From Quadrisphaera granulorum (GTDB taxonomy: Bacteria; Actinomycetota; Actinomycetes; Actinomycetales; Quadrisphaeraceae), in NCBI RefSeq assembly GCF_003149145.1, contig NZ_QGDQ01000004.1:115753-179752 (forward strand): a stretch of DNA of 64,000 nucleotides. The letters run 5' to 3'. Numbering within the stretch: position 1 is the first letter of the stretch; the number at the start of each line of letters is the position of its first letter. The notes beneath the pieces were generated by a model, which saw nothing but the letters and a program-made list of their open reading frames with translations, had not been told where the DNA came from and made no database searches. Position numbers and translations under genes: made by a program. Of this stretch, positions 16,707 through 26,775 are shown one piece after another.

Positions 16707-19700
16707 TGCGACAGCTCCGCCCACGGCCCGGTGGCGGCCACCTGACCGTCATCGAGGACGACGACGACGTCGGCCAGCGCGAGGGCGCTGCGCTTCGCGC
16801 TGCACCCCACCACCGTGGCGCCGCGCTCGCGCAGCGCCGACCAGAGCTCCAGCTCGGTCGCGGCGTCGAGCGCGGAGGAGACGTCATCGGCGACGACGAG
16901 CTCCGCCTGCGTGGCCAGCGCCCGCGCGAGCGCGAGCCGCTGCACCTGCCCACCGGACAGGCGCACACCGCGGTGCCCGACCAGCGCCCCGGTGCCGCCT
17001 GCCTCGCGGACGTCCCTGTCGAGCCGGGCGTCGCGCAGGGCTCCGCCGAGCACCACCGAGCCTCGCTCGTGCCCGAGCGCGACGTTGTCGGTGAAGGTGC
17101 CGGACAGCACCCGCGGCACCTGCGCGACGTGCGCGACCTGGCCGGGCCGCAGAAACAGCTGCGGGTCGGAGACCTCGATGTCGTTCCAGCGGATGGCTCC
17201 CTCGTGGTCGACCAGGCCGACCAGGCTGCTGAGCAGGCTCGACTTGCCCGAGCCCACTCGCCCCACCAGCAGCACGAGTGACCCGGCCTCCACCGACAGC
17301 GTCACGTCGCGCACGCCGATGGTGCCGTCGTCGTGGACGGCGGTGACACCGTCCAGCACCAGGCGCCGCAGCGGCACCCGGCCCGCGGGCTCCGGCGCGG
17401 GGGCCGTGCCGGCCACGAGGTCGACCGAGGGCGGTAGGTCCACGAGGTCGTCACGTCCCGCGAGCTCGCTCGCCGCCCGCAGCCACGTCCGAGCGATGGG
17501 CATCTCGACCACGGCGGCGCCCGCGACGATGCCGAACCAGCCGAAGCCGGAGACGGCGGTCGCCACGGCCAGCGCGGTGCCCAGGCCCCACGCCCCCTGG
17601 AGGAACAGCACCCACGCCGCGACCACCCCGACCTGGACCAGCACTCCGGGGATGCCCTCGAGCACGACGCGCACGCGCTGCTCGCGCACGCTCGCCTCGA
17701 CCCGGCGCGCGTCGACCTCGTGCAGGTGGCGCTGCACCGCGTCGACGGCGGCGGCCAGCTTGACCGTCCGGACAGCGTCGAGCGCGCTGACGAGTTCCTT
17801 GCCGAAGCGGGCGCGCTCGTCACCGGCCACGCGGCCGGCGCGGCCCGCTGCGGGCGCCCCTGCCGCGGCGGTCAACGCCGACAGCGCCAGCACGCCACCC
17901 GTCACCAGCGCGGCGAGCGCGCTCCCATTGAACAGGCCCGTGGCCAGCACCGCGAGGGCGCCGATGAACACGTCGACCCAGCGGTCGCAGTAGATGACGA
18001 GCCGGTCGCTGTCGAGCGCGCGCGCAGCGACCTCGCCCGGAGGGGTGCGGTGCAGCCGCCGCTGCTCGGTCTGGCCGCGCAGCACGGCCAGGCGCAGCCG
18101 CAGCGTGGCCGCCGACCACCACATCGGGTACACGCGGAAGGCCAGCGCGAGGCCGAGCGGGGTGAGCAGCAGGCAGGCCGCCACGAGCACGGCCAGCCCC
18201 CACGGCCGGTCGCCCGTCTCCAGCGACACCACCAGCCGGCCCCACGCCCAGCCGGTCAGCGCTCCGTAGGCGCCGAGCAGGGTCACGGCGAGAAAGGCGA
18301 CGGTGCCGAGCAGGCCCCACTGGGGGTGCACCACGAGGAGCTTGGCCACCGACCGGGCGAGGTTGGGCCGCGGGGCGGGAGGGGCCGGACGCGGATCGCG
18401 CCGTTCCCGCCGGGTGACGAGAGCTGCCCCCGCTGCCGACGACGGCCGGTCGACACCAGAGGCGACGAGCAGGTCGCGGAACGGCCCGAGCGTGGTGGCC
18501 AGTGCGGCCCGCGGGCCGTGCTGCACGAGGCGGCCGGAGTCGAGCACGGCCACGGCGTCGCACCAGCGCGTGGTGGACAGCCGGTGGGCGATGACCACGC
18601 CGGTGCGCCCGGCCAGCAGCCGTTGGGAGGCCCGGGTGACGAGCTGCTCGGTCTGCGGGTCCATGCGGGCGGTGGCCTCGTCGAGGACGACGACGCGCAC
18701 GTCGCGCACGAGGAGCCGCGCGAAGGCGACCAGCTGCTCCTCCCCCGCGCTCAGCGTGACCCCGGAGGCGCCCAGGCGCGTGTCGAGGCCGCTCGGGAGC
18801 GACGCGACCCACTCGGCGATGCCGAGCTCGGCCACCGCCGCCTCCACCCGCTCGCGCGGGACCGGGGCGAAGAGCGTGATGTTGTCCGCGAGGGTTGCCG
18901 AGAGCAGTTCGGTGCGCTGGGTGACGACGCCGACGGCGCGCCGCAGGGAGCCGAGCTCGGTGGCCGCGACGTCCTGACCGGAGACCAGCACAGTGCCGGG
19001 CGGCGGCTCGACCGCACGTGAGAGAAGCTTGGCGAACGTCGACTTGCCGGCCCCGCTGCGCCCCACCACGGCGAACGAGGTGCCGGCGGGTACGACGAGG
19101 GAGTCGATGGCGAGGGTGAAGCCCTCGCCGTAGGTGAAGCGCAGCCCGCGCACCTCCACGCCGTCACGCACCGGGTCGCCCGATGCCTCCGGCACCGGGG
19201 CGCCGTCGGAGGGCTCGGTGGGTGCCGCCATGAGCGAGCGGATGCGGGTGAGCGCGCCCAGGCCCTCCTGCACGTCGGGCAGGTGCTGGGCGACCTCGTT
19301 GAGGCGGCCGACGAAGGTGGTGACGAGCAGCCACAGGGTGATGAGCAGCGGCAGACCCAGCTGACCACCGGTGACGAGCCAGACGCCGGCCAGCGCGAGC
19401 GCGGCGAGCAGGGCGTGGAGCACCAGGCCGGTGCGCAGGCCGACGGTGGTGGCGGCCCGGCAGGTGCGGGCGCAGCGGCGCAGGACCTCCGCGGAGCGCG
19501 CGGAGAACTGCGCCAGCACGTGCGCCTGGCCGAGGGAGGTGCGCACGTCGTCACGACCGGCGACGGACTCCTCCAGCTGGGTCGCGGACTCCGACCAGGC
19601 CAGCTCCTCCTCGGTCTTGCGCGCGGCAACCACCGGGGTGAGCTTGTGCACCCAGAGGTACGCCACGGCCGCGACCAGGGGAAACGCGAACCACGCCGGC

Positions 19701-20140
19701 CAGAACGTCAGCCCGGCCACCACCCAGGCCAGCACCGAGCGCAGCAGGGCCCGGCCCAGCTGCCACCCCATCTGGCGCACGAGCTGCGCGAGCTGGCGCG
19801 TGTCGTCGTCGACGCGGTCGAGCAGTTCACCGACGCCCTGGCCCTCCAGCACGGGCAGCGGCTGGCGCAGCGCGGCGTCGAGCAGGTCGGAGCGCAGCTG
19901 GCCCTCCGCGCGGCCGACCACCGTGGAGAAGCCCGTGCAGCCCACCATGTCGAGCACCGCGGAGCCGATCAGCAGCGCCGCGAGCAGCGCGACGGCGCCC
20001 GGGGTGGGGCCGTTGGCCAGGGACCCGGCCACGACGGTGGCGAGAGTCTCGGCGACGGCGGCGACCACGGCCAGCGCGAGAGCGACGGTGCTGCCCCACC
20101 CGGACAGCCGACGCCACGTCAGCGGAGCAGGCTGGCGCAC
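16682..20140 (-). CDS. single-chain ABC exporter with two TMD-NBD halves
   Basis: The 1152-residue protein carries two membrane domain plus ATPase units in tandem, like half-transporters of the multidrug or lipid exporter type fused together. Half 1 has Walker [10 protein letters not shown] (about 359), a signature altered to LSAGE (about 461), Walker B VVVLDEA with the catalytic Glu, and switch IAHRLS. Half 2 has Walker [10 protein letters not shown] (about 958), an intact LSGGQ (about 1058), but VVADD where DE is expected and GCSAKR in place of the switch His. The two ATP sites are therefore unequal: one complete, one degenerate. GTG at 20140 is chosen for GGAGG eight bases upstream; the frame runs to 20215. 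Substrate unknown. Confidence 0.87.
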   Translation of the reverse strand: MRQPAPLTWRRLSGWGSTVALALAVVAAVAETLATVVAGSLANGPTPGAVALLAALLIGSAVLDMVGCTGFSTVVGRAEGQLRSDLLDAALRQPLPVLEGQGVGELLDRVDDDTRQLAQLVRQMGWQLGRALLRSVLAWVVAGLTFWPAWFAFPLVAAVAYLWVHKLTPVVAARKTEEELAWSESATQLEESVAGRDDVRTSLGQAHVLAQFSARSAEVLRRCARTCRAATTVGLRTGLVLHALLAALALAGVWLVTGGQLGLPLLITLWLLVTTFVGRLNEVAQHLPDVQEGLGALTRIRSLMAAPTEPSDGAPVPEASGDPVRDGVEVRGLRFTYGEGFTLAIDSLVVPAGTSFAVVGRSGAGKSTFAKLLSRAVEPPPGTVLVSGQDVAATELGSLRRAVGVVTQRTELLSATLADNITLFAPVPRERVEAAVAELGIAEWVASLPSGLDTRLGASGVTLSAGEEQLVAFARLLVRDVRVVVLDEATARMDPQTEQLVTRASQRLLAGRTGVVIAHRLSTTRWCDAVAVLDSGRLVQHGPRAALATTLGPFRDLLVASGVDRPSSAAGAALVTRRERRDPRPAPPAPRPNLARSVAKLLVVHPQWGLLGTVAFLAVTLLGAYGALTGWAWGRLVVSLETGDRPWGLAVLVAACLLLTPLGLALAFRVYPMWWSAATLRLRLAVLRGQTEQRRLHRTPPGEVAARALDSDRLVIYCDRWVDVFIGALAVLATGLFNGSALAALVTGGVLALSALTAAAGAPAAGRAGRVAGDERARFGKELVSALDAVRTVKLAAAVDAVQRHLHEVDARRVEASVREQRVRVVLEGIPGVLVQVGVVAAWVLFLQGAWGLGTALAVATAVSGFGWFGIVAGAAVVEMPIARTWLRAASELAGRDDLVDLPPSVDLVAGTAPAPEPAGRVPLRRLVLDGVTAVHDDGTIGVRDVTLSVEAGSLVLLVGRVGSGKSSLLSSLVGLVDHEGAIRWNDIEVSDPQLFLRPGQVAHVAQVPRVLSGTFTDNVALGHERGSVVLGGALRDARLDRDVREAGGTGALVGHRGVRLSGGQVQRLALARALATQAELVVADDVSSALDAATELELWSALRERGATVVGCSAKRSALALADVVVVLDDGQVAATGPWAELSQEWGHLAG

Positions 20141-20171
20141 GACAGGGACCTCCAGGAGGCGGGCGGCGGGG

Positions 20172-20194
20172 GCGGCCCCTGTTCCAGGGGCCGC
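20172..20194. repeat. 10-bp perfect hairpin in a divergent promoter region
   Basis: GCGGCCCCTG at 20172-20181 pairs exactly with 20185-20194 across TTC. It is in the 180-bp region between the divergent ABC exporter and chemoreceptor genes, 32 bases upstream of the exporter start. It would form a very stable hairpin in the exporter leader, or an operator. It is not placed to terminate any visible gene. Confidence 0.5.
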
Positions 20195-20320
20195 TTCGAC
20201 GCTACAACCGCCCACCGACAGCCCGCCTCACCATTTCGGACGGCCCCGTCGACACCCCCTTGGGGGGACACCCTGCGTGTTGCCCTCATCAGGGGCCGGC
20301 TGCGAACCGAACACCCACGC

Positions 20321-21928
20321 ATGTCCGCAACCCCTGCACGCCGCCGGTCCCTGCGCGACCTGCCCCTGGCCGTCAAGATGGGCGGCGCCGTGGCGGTGCT
20401 CGTGGCCGGTGGCGCCCTGACGATGGCCGCCGGTGGCTATGTGGCCGAGACGGGCGCCCGCAACGCCGAGCAGGTCTCGGAGACCTCGCTGACCGCCGTG
20501 CGCGACCTGGGCGCTTTCACCGCGGCCCGCAACAACACCGAGCTGGCCATGGCCGGGCTCGGCGCCACCCGCAGCGACAAGGTCCGCGACGCCTACCGCG
20601 GCTTCCTGGAGTCTCAGGACAAGGCGATGGACACGGCGGCGGCCGACTACGGGAAGCTCGACTCCGCCGCTCCGGACGCCTGGAAGCAGGTCGTCGAGCT
20701 GGTGCAGAAGTACCGCACGTTGCGGTCGCAGTTCGCGGAGCCGATGTTCACCGGCAAGACGGGCTTCGACGACTTCGCCGTCGTGAAGCAGCAGCACCTC
20801 GACCCGGTGAGCGACGAGATCTCCGCGGCGATGACGCAGGTGACCGAGGCCGAGGACGCCCGGGCTGCGCGGCTCAGCCAGGAAGTGGCTGCGGGACGCG
20901 ACCTCGGCCGCTGGCTCATCTACGGCGGCGGCAGCGCGGCGATCCTGGCCGGGATCATGATTGCGGTGCTGGCGGTCCGGTCGGTGGTGCGTCCGCTCCA
21001 CCTCGTCGACGAAGCGCTGGCCGCCACCGCGCAGGGTGACTTCACCCACGTGGTGAAGGTCGACCAGGACGACGAGGTGGGGCGCATGGCGAAGAGCCTC
21101 GCCGCGACGCAGGCGTCCCTCGCTGACCTCCTGCGGTCGGTGTCGAGCACGGCCGAGCAGGTGCGCAACGCCTCCGAGCAGGTCACGGTCACCGCTCGTG
21201 ACCTGGCCACCGGCGCCTCGGCAACAGCCGAGCGCACGGAGTCCGTCGCGACGGTGGCCCACCAGATCAGCGCCAACTCGCAGGCCGCGGCGGCGGGGGC
21301 GCACGAGATGACCTCGGCGATCCAGCAGATCAGCTCGAACAGCGCCCAGGCGGGCGAGGTCACCAGCGGCGCGGTACGGCTGGCCGACGAGGCCAGCGAG
21401 AGCGTGCGCAACCTCGACGTGAGCTCGGCGGCGATCGCCAGCGTCGTCAAGATGATCACGTCGATCGCCGAGCAGACCAACCTGCTGGCGCTCAACGCGA
21501 CGATCGAGGCGGCCCGCGCGGGCGACGCCGGCAAGGGGTTCGCGGTGGTGGCGAGCGAGGTGAAGGACCTGGCCACGGAGACCGCCCGCGCCACGGAGGA
21601 CATCGCCCAGCGGGTCCAGCGGATCCAGGCCGACACCTCGACGGCGGTGTCGCTCATCGGTCAGATCCAGCAGGTGGTGGAGGACGTCAACTCCTTCCAG
21701 CAGACGATCGCGGCGGCCGTGGAGGAGCAGTCGGCCGTCACCGCGGAGATGAGCCGCAACATCTCTCACACGGCCGACGGCGCCACGGGCATCAGTTCCG
21801 ACATCGCCCAGCTGTCCCAGGCCACGTCCACCGCGGCGGCCTCGGTGGGCGAGGCGCGGCGCACCGCGGAGGATCTCTCCGCGCTCAGCTCCCAGCTGAC
21901 CGAGGTCGTGGGGCGCTTCCGCCTGTAG
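20321..21928 (+). CDS. methyl-accepting chemotaxis protein
   Basis: The 535-residue receptor has an N-terminal membrane helix (residues about 17-37), a four-helix-bundle-like sensor of about 160 residues, a second helix ([20 protein letters not shown]), a HAMP domain and a cytoplasmic signalling coiled coil whose tip is [21 protein letters not shown]. No periplasmic ligand motif is evident. ATG at 20321 has no good Shine-Dalgarno sequence; it is chosen because the basic N terminus [19 protein letters not shown] precedes the first helix. Its last 44 bases overlap the end of the convergent methyltransferase gene. It and the receptor at 10395 both end in VGRF-x-L. Confidence 0.9.
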   Translation: MSATPARRRSLRDLPLAVKMGGAVAVLVAGGALTMAAGGYVAETGARNAEQVSETSLTAVRDLGAFTAARNNTELAMAGLGATRSDKVRDAYRGFLESQDKAMDTAAADYGKLDSAAPDAWKQVVELVQKYRTLRSQFAEPMFTGKTGFDDFAVVKQQHLDPVSDEISAAMTQVTEAEDARAARLSQEVAAGRDLGRWLIYGGGSAAILAGIMIAVLAVRSVVRPLHLVDEALAATAQGDFTHVVKVDQDDEVGRMAKSLAATQASLADLLRSVSSTAEQVRNASEQVTVTARDLATGASATAERTESVATVAHQISANSQAAAAGAHEMTSAIQQISSNSAQAGEVTSGAVRLADEASESVRNLDVSSAAIASVVKMITSIAEQTNLLALNATIEAARAGDAGKGFAVVASEVKDLATETARATEDIAQRVQRIQADTSTAVSLIGQIQQVVEDVNSFQQTIAAAVEEQSAVTAEMSRNISHTADGATGISSDIAQLSQATSTAAASVGEARRTAEDLSALSSQLTEVVGRFRL

Positions 21929-23144
21929 CAGCGAGGAGCTGCCCGAGCAACGGGCGCACCCGCCAGGTGCCGGCCAGCTCTTCCAGCTCGCGCTGGGCGG
22001 CCTCGCGGGCGGGCGCGGGATCGGCGCGCCCAGGCCGCACCGCCCGCAGCAGCGCGTTGCGCGGGGTGTGCGCGCTGTCGATGAACTCCACGACGTCCAC
22101 CCGGTACCCCTGCGCCCGCAGCGCGGCGGCACGCAGGGAGTCCGTCAACACGTCGGCGAACCGCTCCCGCAGGATCGGTGAGGCGACCAGGGCGTCCTGG
22201 GCCGGGGACAACGACGACGACGGCGTCCCCGCGCCGGCCGCCACCAGCTGGCGCTGCACGTCGCGGTGGCAGCAGGGCGCGGCGAGCACCACCGGCGCGT
22301 CCCACGCGACGGCCCGGGCGAGCGCGTCGTCGGTGGCGGTGTCGCAGGCGTGGAGCGCGAGGACCACGTCGGGCGGGCCGCCGAGCTCCACGCTCGGGTC
22401 GGCGTCGGCGATCGTCCCGGCGGTGAACGTCAGCCCCTCCACGCCCGCCGCCGCGGCCCGTTCGGTGGAGCGCCGCACGAGGTCGGCGCGCAGCTCTACC
22501 CCGACCGTCCGCGCTCCCGCGGGCCGCCCGGCGAGCCACCGCTGGGCGGCAAGGGTGAGGTAGGCGTTACCGCACCCGAGGTCCACCACGCGCAGCGGCC
22601 GGTCCGCGGCCACATCGTCAGGCAGCGCAGCGGCGAGCTGCCGCAGGAACGCGTCGACCTGGCGCCGCTTGTCGCCCCCGGCGCCCAGCACGCGGAAGAG
22701 CGGGTCGTCGGGGTCGAGCAGGTGCTGCTTGCGCCGATCGTTGGCAAGCTCTCCCGCGGCGGCCGGCCCAGCGGCCGCAGCGGTCCGCCCGACCGTCGCC
22801 AGGCCCTTCTTGGTGACCTGCACCTGCACTGCCCCGGCGGCCGTCTCGGCGTGCCAGGTGGCGAACGGCATCGCCAGCAGCGCGTCGAGGCCGTCGACAT
22901 CAGCTGGCCCGACGGGCTCCTCCACCCGCAGGTTGCGCGTGCGGACCACGGGCCCGGTGCGCTCGGTGACCTGCACGTGCCGCACGCCGCGCAGCAGCAC
23001 CGGCCGTACCTCGACGCGCTCGGGATGCTCAGCCCCCACGGTGACCCCCCGGCGGCGACCGCTGGCCGTGGCCCGCGTGAACGCCTCGTCCAGCAGCGCG
23101 GTCCTTACCTCGGCGAGCGCGTCGGAGAGCTCGATGAGCGCCAT
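21885..23144 (-). CDS. class I SAM-dependent methyltransferase, Methyltransf_32-like
   Basis: The 419-residue protein has a central Rossmann methyltransferase domain: [19 protein letters not shown] (about 185-203) binds S-adenosylmethionine, [15 protein letters not shown] and then [14 protein letters not shown] (about 287) form the second conserved block. The APCCH motif places it near the Methyltransf_32 group, to my knowledge of undetermined substrate in bacteria. The N-terminal 150 residues, with [11 protein letters not shown] and QVQVTKKG, look like a separate domain. Its ATG shares one base with the stop of the MFS gene upstream (TGATG), so it is the third gene of a MarR-MFS-methyltransferase operon. 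Confidence 0.83.
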   Translation of the reverse strand: MALIELSDALAEVRTALLDEAFTRATASGRRRGVTVGAEHPERVEVRPVLLRGVRHVQVTERTGPVVRTRNLRVEEPVGPADVDGLDALLAMPFATWHAETAAGAVQVQVTKKGLATVGRTAAAAGPAAAGELANDRRKQHLLDPDDPLFRVLGAGGDKRRQVDAFLRQLAAALPDDVAADRPLRVVDLGCGNAYLTLAAQRWLAGRPAGARTVGVELRADLVRRSTERAAAAGVEGLTFTAGTIADADPSVELGGPPDVVLALHACDTATDDALARAVAWDAPVVLAAPCCHRDVQRQLVAAGAGTPSSSLSPAQDALVASPILRERFADVLTDSLRAAALRAQGYRVDVVEFIDSAHTPRNALLRAVRPGRADPAPAREAAQRELEELAGTWRVRPLLGQLLAATGGSAPRPRSAGS

Positions 23145-24403
23145 CAGCCCACCTGCACGAGGAAGTGGGGCCGCTCGTGCAGGCGGTAGTGCACGTGCAC
23201 CTCCTGGCGGCGGGAGACCACGAGGACGACGACGGCGGCCGCTACCAACGCGGCGATCCCGCCGATGGCGATGGACCAGCGCGGCCCGGCCACCTCGCCG
23301 ATCCAGCCGACCAGCGGCGCTCCGAGGGGTGTGGTGCCTGCGAAGACCGCCATGTACAGCGCCATGACGCGGCCCCGCAGCTCCGGCGGGGTGGTCATCT
23401 GCACGGTGGCGTTGGCAGCCGTCATGAGTGTCAGCGCGGACAGGCCCACGGGGATCAGGGCCACCGCGAACGTCCAGTACCCGGGCATCACGGAGGCAAG
23501 GATGGCGAAGACGCCGAACGACACCGCGGCGCCCACCACGAGGCGCAGCCGCGGGTGCTCCCGGCGGGCGGCGAGCAGGGCCCCGGCCAGCGAGCCGATG
23601 GCCATGATCGACCCGAGCAGGCCGTAGCTGTCGGCGCCGAGGCCGAACTCCACGCGCGCCATGAGCGCCGTCGTCATCTGGAAGTTCATGCCGAACGCCC
23701 CGACCAGCCCCACCACGAAGAGGATGAGCACGATGTCCGGCCGGCTGCGCACGTAGGCCAGCCCCTCGCGGGTGGCGCCGCGGCCGCGCGGCCTTCGCGG
23801 TGCGGGCACCAGCTCGCTGCGGCGCATCAGCGCCAACGACGTGCACGTGGCGGCGAAGGTGGCCGCGTTGATGAGGAACACCCACCCCGTTCCGACCGCG
23901 GCGATGAGCAGACCGGCGACGGCGGGGCCGATGAGGCGGGCGCCGTTGAAGGAGGCGCTGTTGAGCCCGACGGCGTTGGCGAGCATCGCCTTCGGCACGA
24001 GCGAGGTCACGAAGGTCTGGCGTACCGGGGCGTCGAAGGCGCTGGTGACGCCGAGCAGCCCGGCGATCACGTAGACCTGCCAGAGCTGGGGGTCTCCGAG
24101 CACCACGAGCAGACCGAGCACCAGCGCCCAGGTGCCCATGAGCGCCTGCGTCACCGCGAGGACGGCGCGCTGGGGGAACCTGTCGGCCACGGCGCCGGTG
24201 AACGGTCCGAGCAGGAGCTGCGGGCCGAACTGCAGGGCCGTCGTGATGCCGACGGCCACGGCGCTGTTGTTGGTGAGCTGGGTGAGCACCAGCCAGTCCT
24301 GGGCGACGCGCTGCATCCACGTGCCGACGTTGGACACGATGGCGCCGCCCGCCCAGATCCGGTAGTTGCGGACGGTCAGGGACTGGAACGTGGGGGATGT
24401 CAT
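23144..24403 (-). CDS. MFS transporter, EntS-like exporter type
   Basis: The 419-residue membrane protein is a major facilitator of the MFS_3 group with about 11-12 hydrophobic helices. FQSLTVRNYRIWAGGAIVSNVGTWMQRVAQDWLVL is the typical first helix and VADRFPQRAVLAVTQ the conserved loop 2-3. Substrates of this group include siderophores and drugs. ATG at 24403 overlaps the stop of the MarR gene by 4 bases (ATGA), so the regulator probably controls it in response to a ligand of the transporter. Confidence 0.88.
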   Translation of the reverse strand: MTSPTFQSLTVRNYRIWAGGAIVSNVGTWMQRVAQDWLVLTQLTNNSAVAVGITTALQFGPQLLLGPFTGAVADRFPQRAVLAVTQALMGTWALVLGLLVVLGDPQLWQVYVIAGLLGVTSAFDAPVRQTFVTSLVPKAMLANAVGLNSASFNGARLIGPAVAGLLIAAVGTGWVFLINAATFAATCTSLALMRRSELVPAPRRPRGRGATREGLAYVRSRPDIVLILFVVGLVGAFGMNFQMTTALMARVEFGLGADSYGLLGSIMAIGSLAGALLAARREHPRLRLVVGAAVSFGVFAILASVMPGYWTFAVALIPVGLSALTLMTAANATVQMTTPPELRGRVMALYMAVFAGTTPLGAPLVGWIGEVAGPRWSIAIGGIAALVAAAVVVLVVSRRQEVHVHYRLHERPHFLVQVG

Positions 24404-24852
24404 CGGGTGGCGATCTCCTGCAGGAGTGCTGCGGCGCGCGCGAGGGCGGCGCGGTCGTCAAGGCTCAGCGCGGCGAGCTGCTCGGCGAGCCACGCGTCGC
24501 GGCGGCGGCGCGTCTCGTGGACGTGGCGGGTGCCCGCCTCGGTGAGGACGACGAGCAGCTGGCGCCCGTCGTCGGGGTGCGGGGTGCGACGGGCCAGGCC
24601 CGCCTCCTCCAGCGCGGTGACCGTGCGCGTCATCGACGGCGGCTGCACGTTCTCGTGGTCGGCCAGGGCCCGCAGGGTCTGCGGTCCGCGACGGTCGAGG
24701 GCGGCGAGCACCGAGTACTGGGTGTCGGTGATGTCGGTGCTGCTGCGCTCGCGCCGCAGGCGGCGGGCCAGGCGCATGGCGCCGACGCGCAGCTCGGCGG
24801 CCAGCGGCGCCGGACGGCAGCGCGCGGAGGTCATGTGATGAGCGTAGGTCAT
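24400..24852 (-). CDS. MarR-family transcriptional regulator
   Basis: The 150-residue protein is a winged-helix MarR repressor. TDTQYSVLAALDRRGPQTLRALADHENVQPPSMTRTVTALEEAGLARR covers the DNA-binding helices and RTPHPDDGRQLLVVLTEAG the wing. Its first candidate start ATG at 24852 and a second at 24834 both lack a Shine-Dalgarno site; the AT-rich sequence TACTGTTAGCAGAAGTAATG just upstream could be a -10 region giving a leaderless message and also holds the near-palindrome CTGTTAGCAG. The gene heads an operon with the MFS transporter and methyltransferase. Confidence 0.85.
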   Translation of the reverse strand: MTYAHHMTSARCRPAPLAAELRVGAMRLARRLRRERSSTDITDTQYSVLAALDRRGPQTLRALADHENVQPPSMTRTVTALEEAGLARRTPHPDDGRQLLVVLTEAGTRHVHETRRRRDAWLAEQLAALSLDDRAALARAAALLQEIATR

Positions 24853-24917
24853 TACTTCTGCTAACAGTAGCCCGAGGCCACCGCATTCCCGGGAGCAGCT
24901 CTCCTACCCTGGACCCC

Positions 24918-25154
24918 GTGCGGTTCTACCTGCGGCGCGAGGAGCGCACCCCCGCGCCCGCAGCACCACCCACCGATGACCGCCGCCCCTTCGGCGTCAT
25001 CACGCTCACCTGGCTGGCACTCCTCGCCGCTGCCGCTCTCCGCCACGAGTGGCTGGACGCCACGGGACGCGGCTGGTGGCTGTGGACCTGCGCCGTCGGT
25101 GCCGGGCTCGGCGTCCTCGCACTCGCCCGCGAGAACCACCGCCGCAGTCGTTGA
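24918..25154 (+). CDS. small two-helix membrane protein, DUF2530 type
   Basis: This 78-residue protein has two hydrophobic segments, FGVITLTWLALLAAAAL and WWLWTCAVGAGLGVLALA, separated by HEWLDATGRG. The WWLWT-x3-G-x2-LG motif matches the actinobacterial DUF2530 family as I remember it, of unknown function and often next to a MarR gene, as here (divergent, 65 bases). It starts with GTG at 24918. The downstream cyclase gene lies 88 bases further in the same direction. Confidence 0.75.
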   Translation: MRFYLRREERTPAPAAPPTDDRRPFGVITLTWLALLAAAALRHEWLDATGRGWWLWTCAVGAGLGVLALARENHRRSR

Positions 25155-25242
25155 CGCCAGCAGCCGCTCAACCCCCGGCACCGGCAAGCCGATGATCAGT
25201 GCGGTACCCGCGGGGGGCAGGTGCACGAGGGGAGCTTCAGCA

Positions 25243-26775
25243 GTGCTGTGGACGGCGGTGCTCCTCGCGTGCGCTCTCTGCTGCGCCACGGGCGTTGCCG
25301 TCGCCGCTCGCCGGGGCGGTCGCGCGATGCGCTGCGTGGTCGCGCAGATGACCGGCGCAGCAGCCTGGTCAGCCGCTGCCGCCGTCCTCAGTACGGCCCC
25401 TGGGCCGTCCACGGTGACGGCCGCACGCATCGTCACCACCGCGGGCGCCCTGGCGGTGGCCTGCGGCGGCTACTGGCTCTCTCGCGTGGCACAGGACCCC
25501 CACCGGCGCCCTGACCGCGGTGACCTCGCGGTGCTCGTCGTCGCGCCCGTGATCACCATGGGAATGCTCCTCACCAACCCGTGGCACCAGCTGGCGTACG
25601 TGGACCAGCTCATCGACTCCCCGCCCGGGGTCCGCTGGGGGGACGGGCCCCTCTACCCGCTCCTCCTCGCCGTCATCGGCGTCCCCGCCGTCTTGACGCT
25701 CGTCCACCTCGGCCGCGGCATCACGAGCTCCCCCGCCCACTACCGCCCGCACCTGCGCCGGATCCTCATCGGCGGGGTGGCCGTCAGTCTCAGCATCGTT
25801 GCGTCGATGGCCACCACCAGCCGCTGGCACCACAGCGACCTGGTCCCCCTCGGACTGGCCGTCGCCGCGTTGGCCTTTGTCCACGGCGTCTTGCGCAACC
25901 ACCACTTCGCGGTGGTGCCCCTGGCTCGCTCGCAGGTGGTGGAGGATCTGCCCGACGCCGTCCTCGTGACCGACACCCGCGGTGTCGTGCTCGACGTCAA
26001 CGGCTCCTGCCGGACGCTGCTGACGCGGCTGGCCGTCGCGGACGCCATCGGCCGCCCGCTGCACGAGGTGCTCCCGTTCCTGGCGCCGCCGCACGAAGGC
26101 GCCGGCGCCCGGGGCGAGGTCTCCCCCGCCCCCGGGCTGCACCTCGACGTCCGCTCCAGCACTATCCGCTCTCCGCGCGGAGCGCCGGTGGGCCACGCCG
26201 TGCTCCTGCGCGACGTGAGCGCCGTCGTCGAGCGGCAGATGGCGGCGGAGCGCACCTCCGAGCGGCTGGCCCAGGAGGTCTCGCTGGACCCGCTCACGGG
26301 CCTCCTGAACCGCCGCGGCCTGCACGCGGCGGCGAGCGCGCTCCCGGAGGGCGGGCAGCTCGCAGTGGTGATCGTCGACCTCGACCACTTCAAGGCGGTC
26401 AACGACGAGCACGGCCACGAGGCGGGAGACGCGGTGCTGCGGGCGCTGTCGGCGCTGCTGCTCGACGCGGTGCTGCCGCACCTCGACCGTGGGGCTGCCG
26501 CGACGCGACTCGGCGGCGAGGAGTTCGCCCTGCTCCTGCCCGGACTCGACGCCGACGGCGCCACCGCCGTCGGCCAACGGGTGCTGTCGACGCTCCGCAG
26601 TACCACCACGCCGGTCCCCTCCCTCGGGGGCACCGTGCACCTGCGGGTCACAGCGTCGGCCGGTGTGGCCGCCGGTACCGGGCGCGACGTGTCCGAGCTG
26701 CTGCGACGGGCCGATGCCGCCCTCTACCGCGCCAAGGGTCAGGGCCGCGACGCGCTGTCCGTCGCCTACCCCTGA
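25243..26775 (+). CDS. diguanylate cyclase: 7TM sensor, PAS and GGDEF domains
   Basis: The 510-residue protein should make cyclic di-GMP. Seven hydrophobic helices fill residues 1-215 in the pattern of the HisKA_7TM sensor domain (with TNPWHQLAYVDQL), followed by a PAS-like segment (LPDAVLVTDTRGVVLDVNG, about 230-330) and the GGDEF domain (LDPLTGLLNRRGL to the end). The active site reads RLGGEEF at about 422-428, a functional variant; no RxxD inhibitory site precedes it. GTG at 25243 has GGGGAG eight bases upstream; the frame is open back to 24976 but overlaps the DUF2530 gene. Its stop overlaps the CapA-type gene by 10 bases. Confidence 0.88.
   Translation: MLWTAVLLACALCCATGVAVAARRGGRAMRCVVAQMTGAAAWSAAAAVLSTAPGPSTVTAARIVTTAGALAVACGGYWLSRVAQDPHRRPDRGDLAVLVVAPVITMGMLLTNPWHQLAYVDQLIDSPPGVRWGDGPLYPLLLAVIGVPAVLTLVHLGRGITSSPAHYRPHLRRILIGGVAVSLSIVASMATTSRWHHSDLVPLGLAVAALAFVHGVLRNHHFAVVPLARSQVVEDLPDAVLVTDTRGVVLDVNGSCRTLLTRLAVADAIGRPLHEVLPFLAPPHEGAGARGEVSPAPGLHLDVRSSTIRSPRGAPVGHAVLLRDVSAVVERQMAAERTSERLAQEVSLDPLTGLLNRRGLHAAASALPEGGQLAVVIVDLDHFKAVNDEHGHEAGDAVLRALSALLLDAVLPHLDRGAAATRLGGEEFALLLPGLDADGATAVGQRVLSTLRSTTTPVPSLGGTVHLRVTASAGVAAGTGRDVSELLRRADAALYRAKGQGRDALSVAYP

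Noticed and set aside
17720..19021. Plus-strand frame of 433 codons opposite the ABC exporter
   Set aside because: Shadow frame, no domain, within the conserved exporter.
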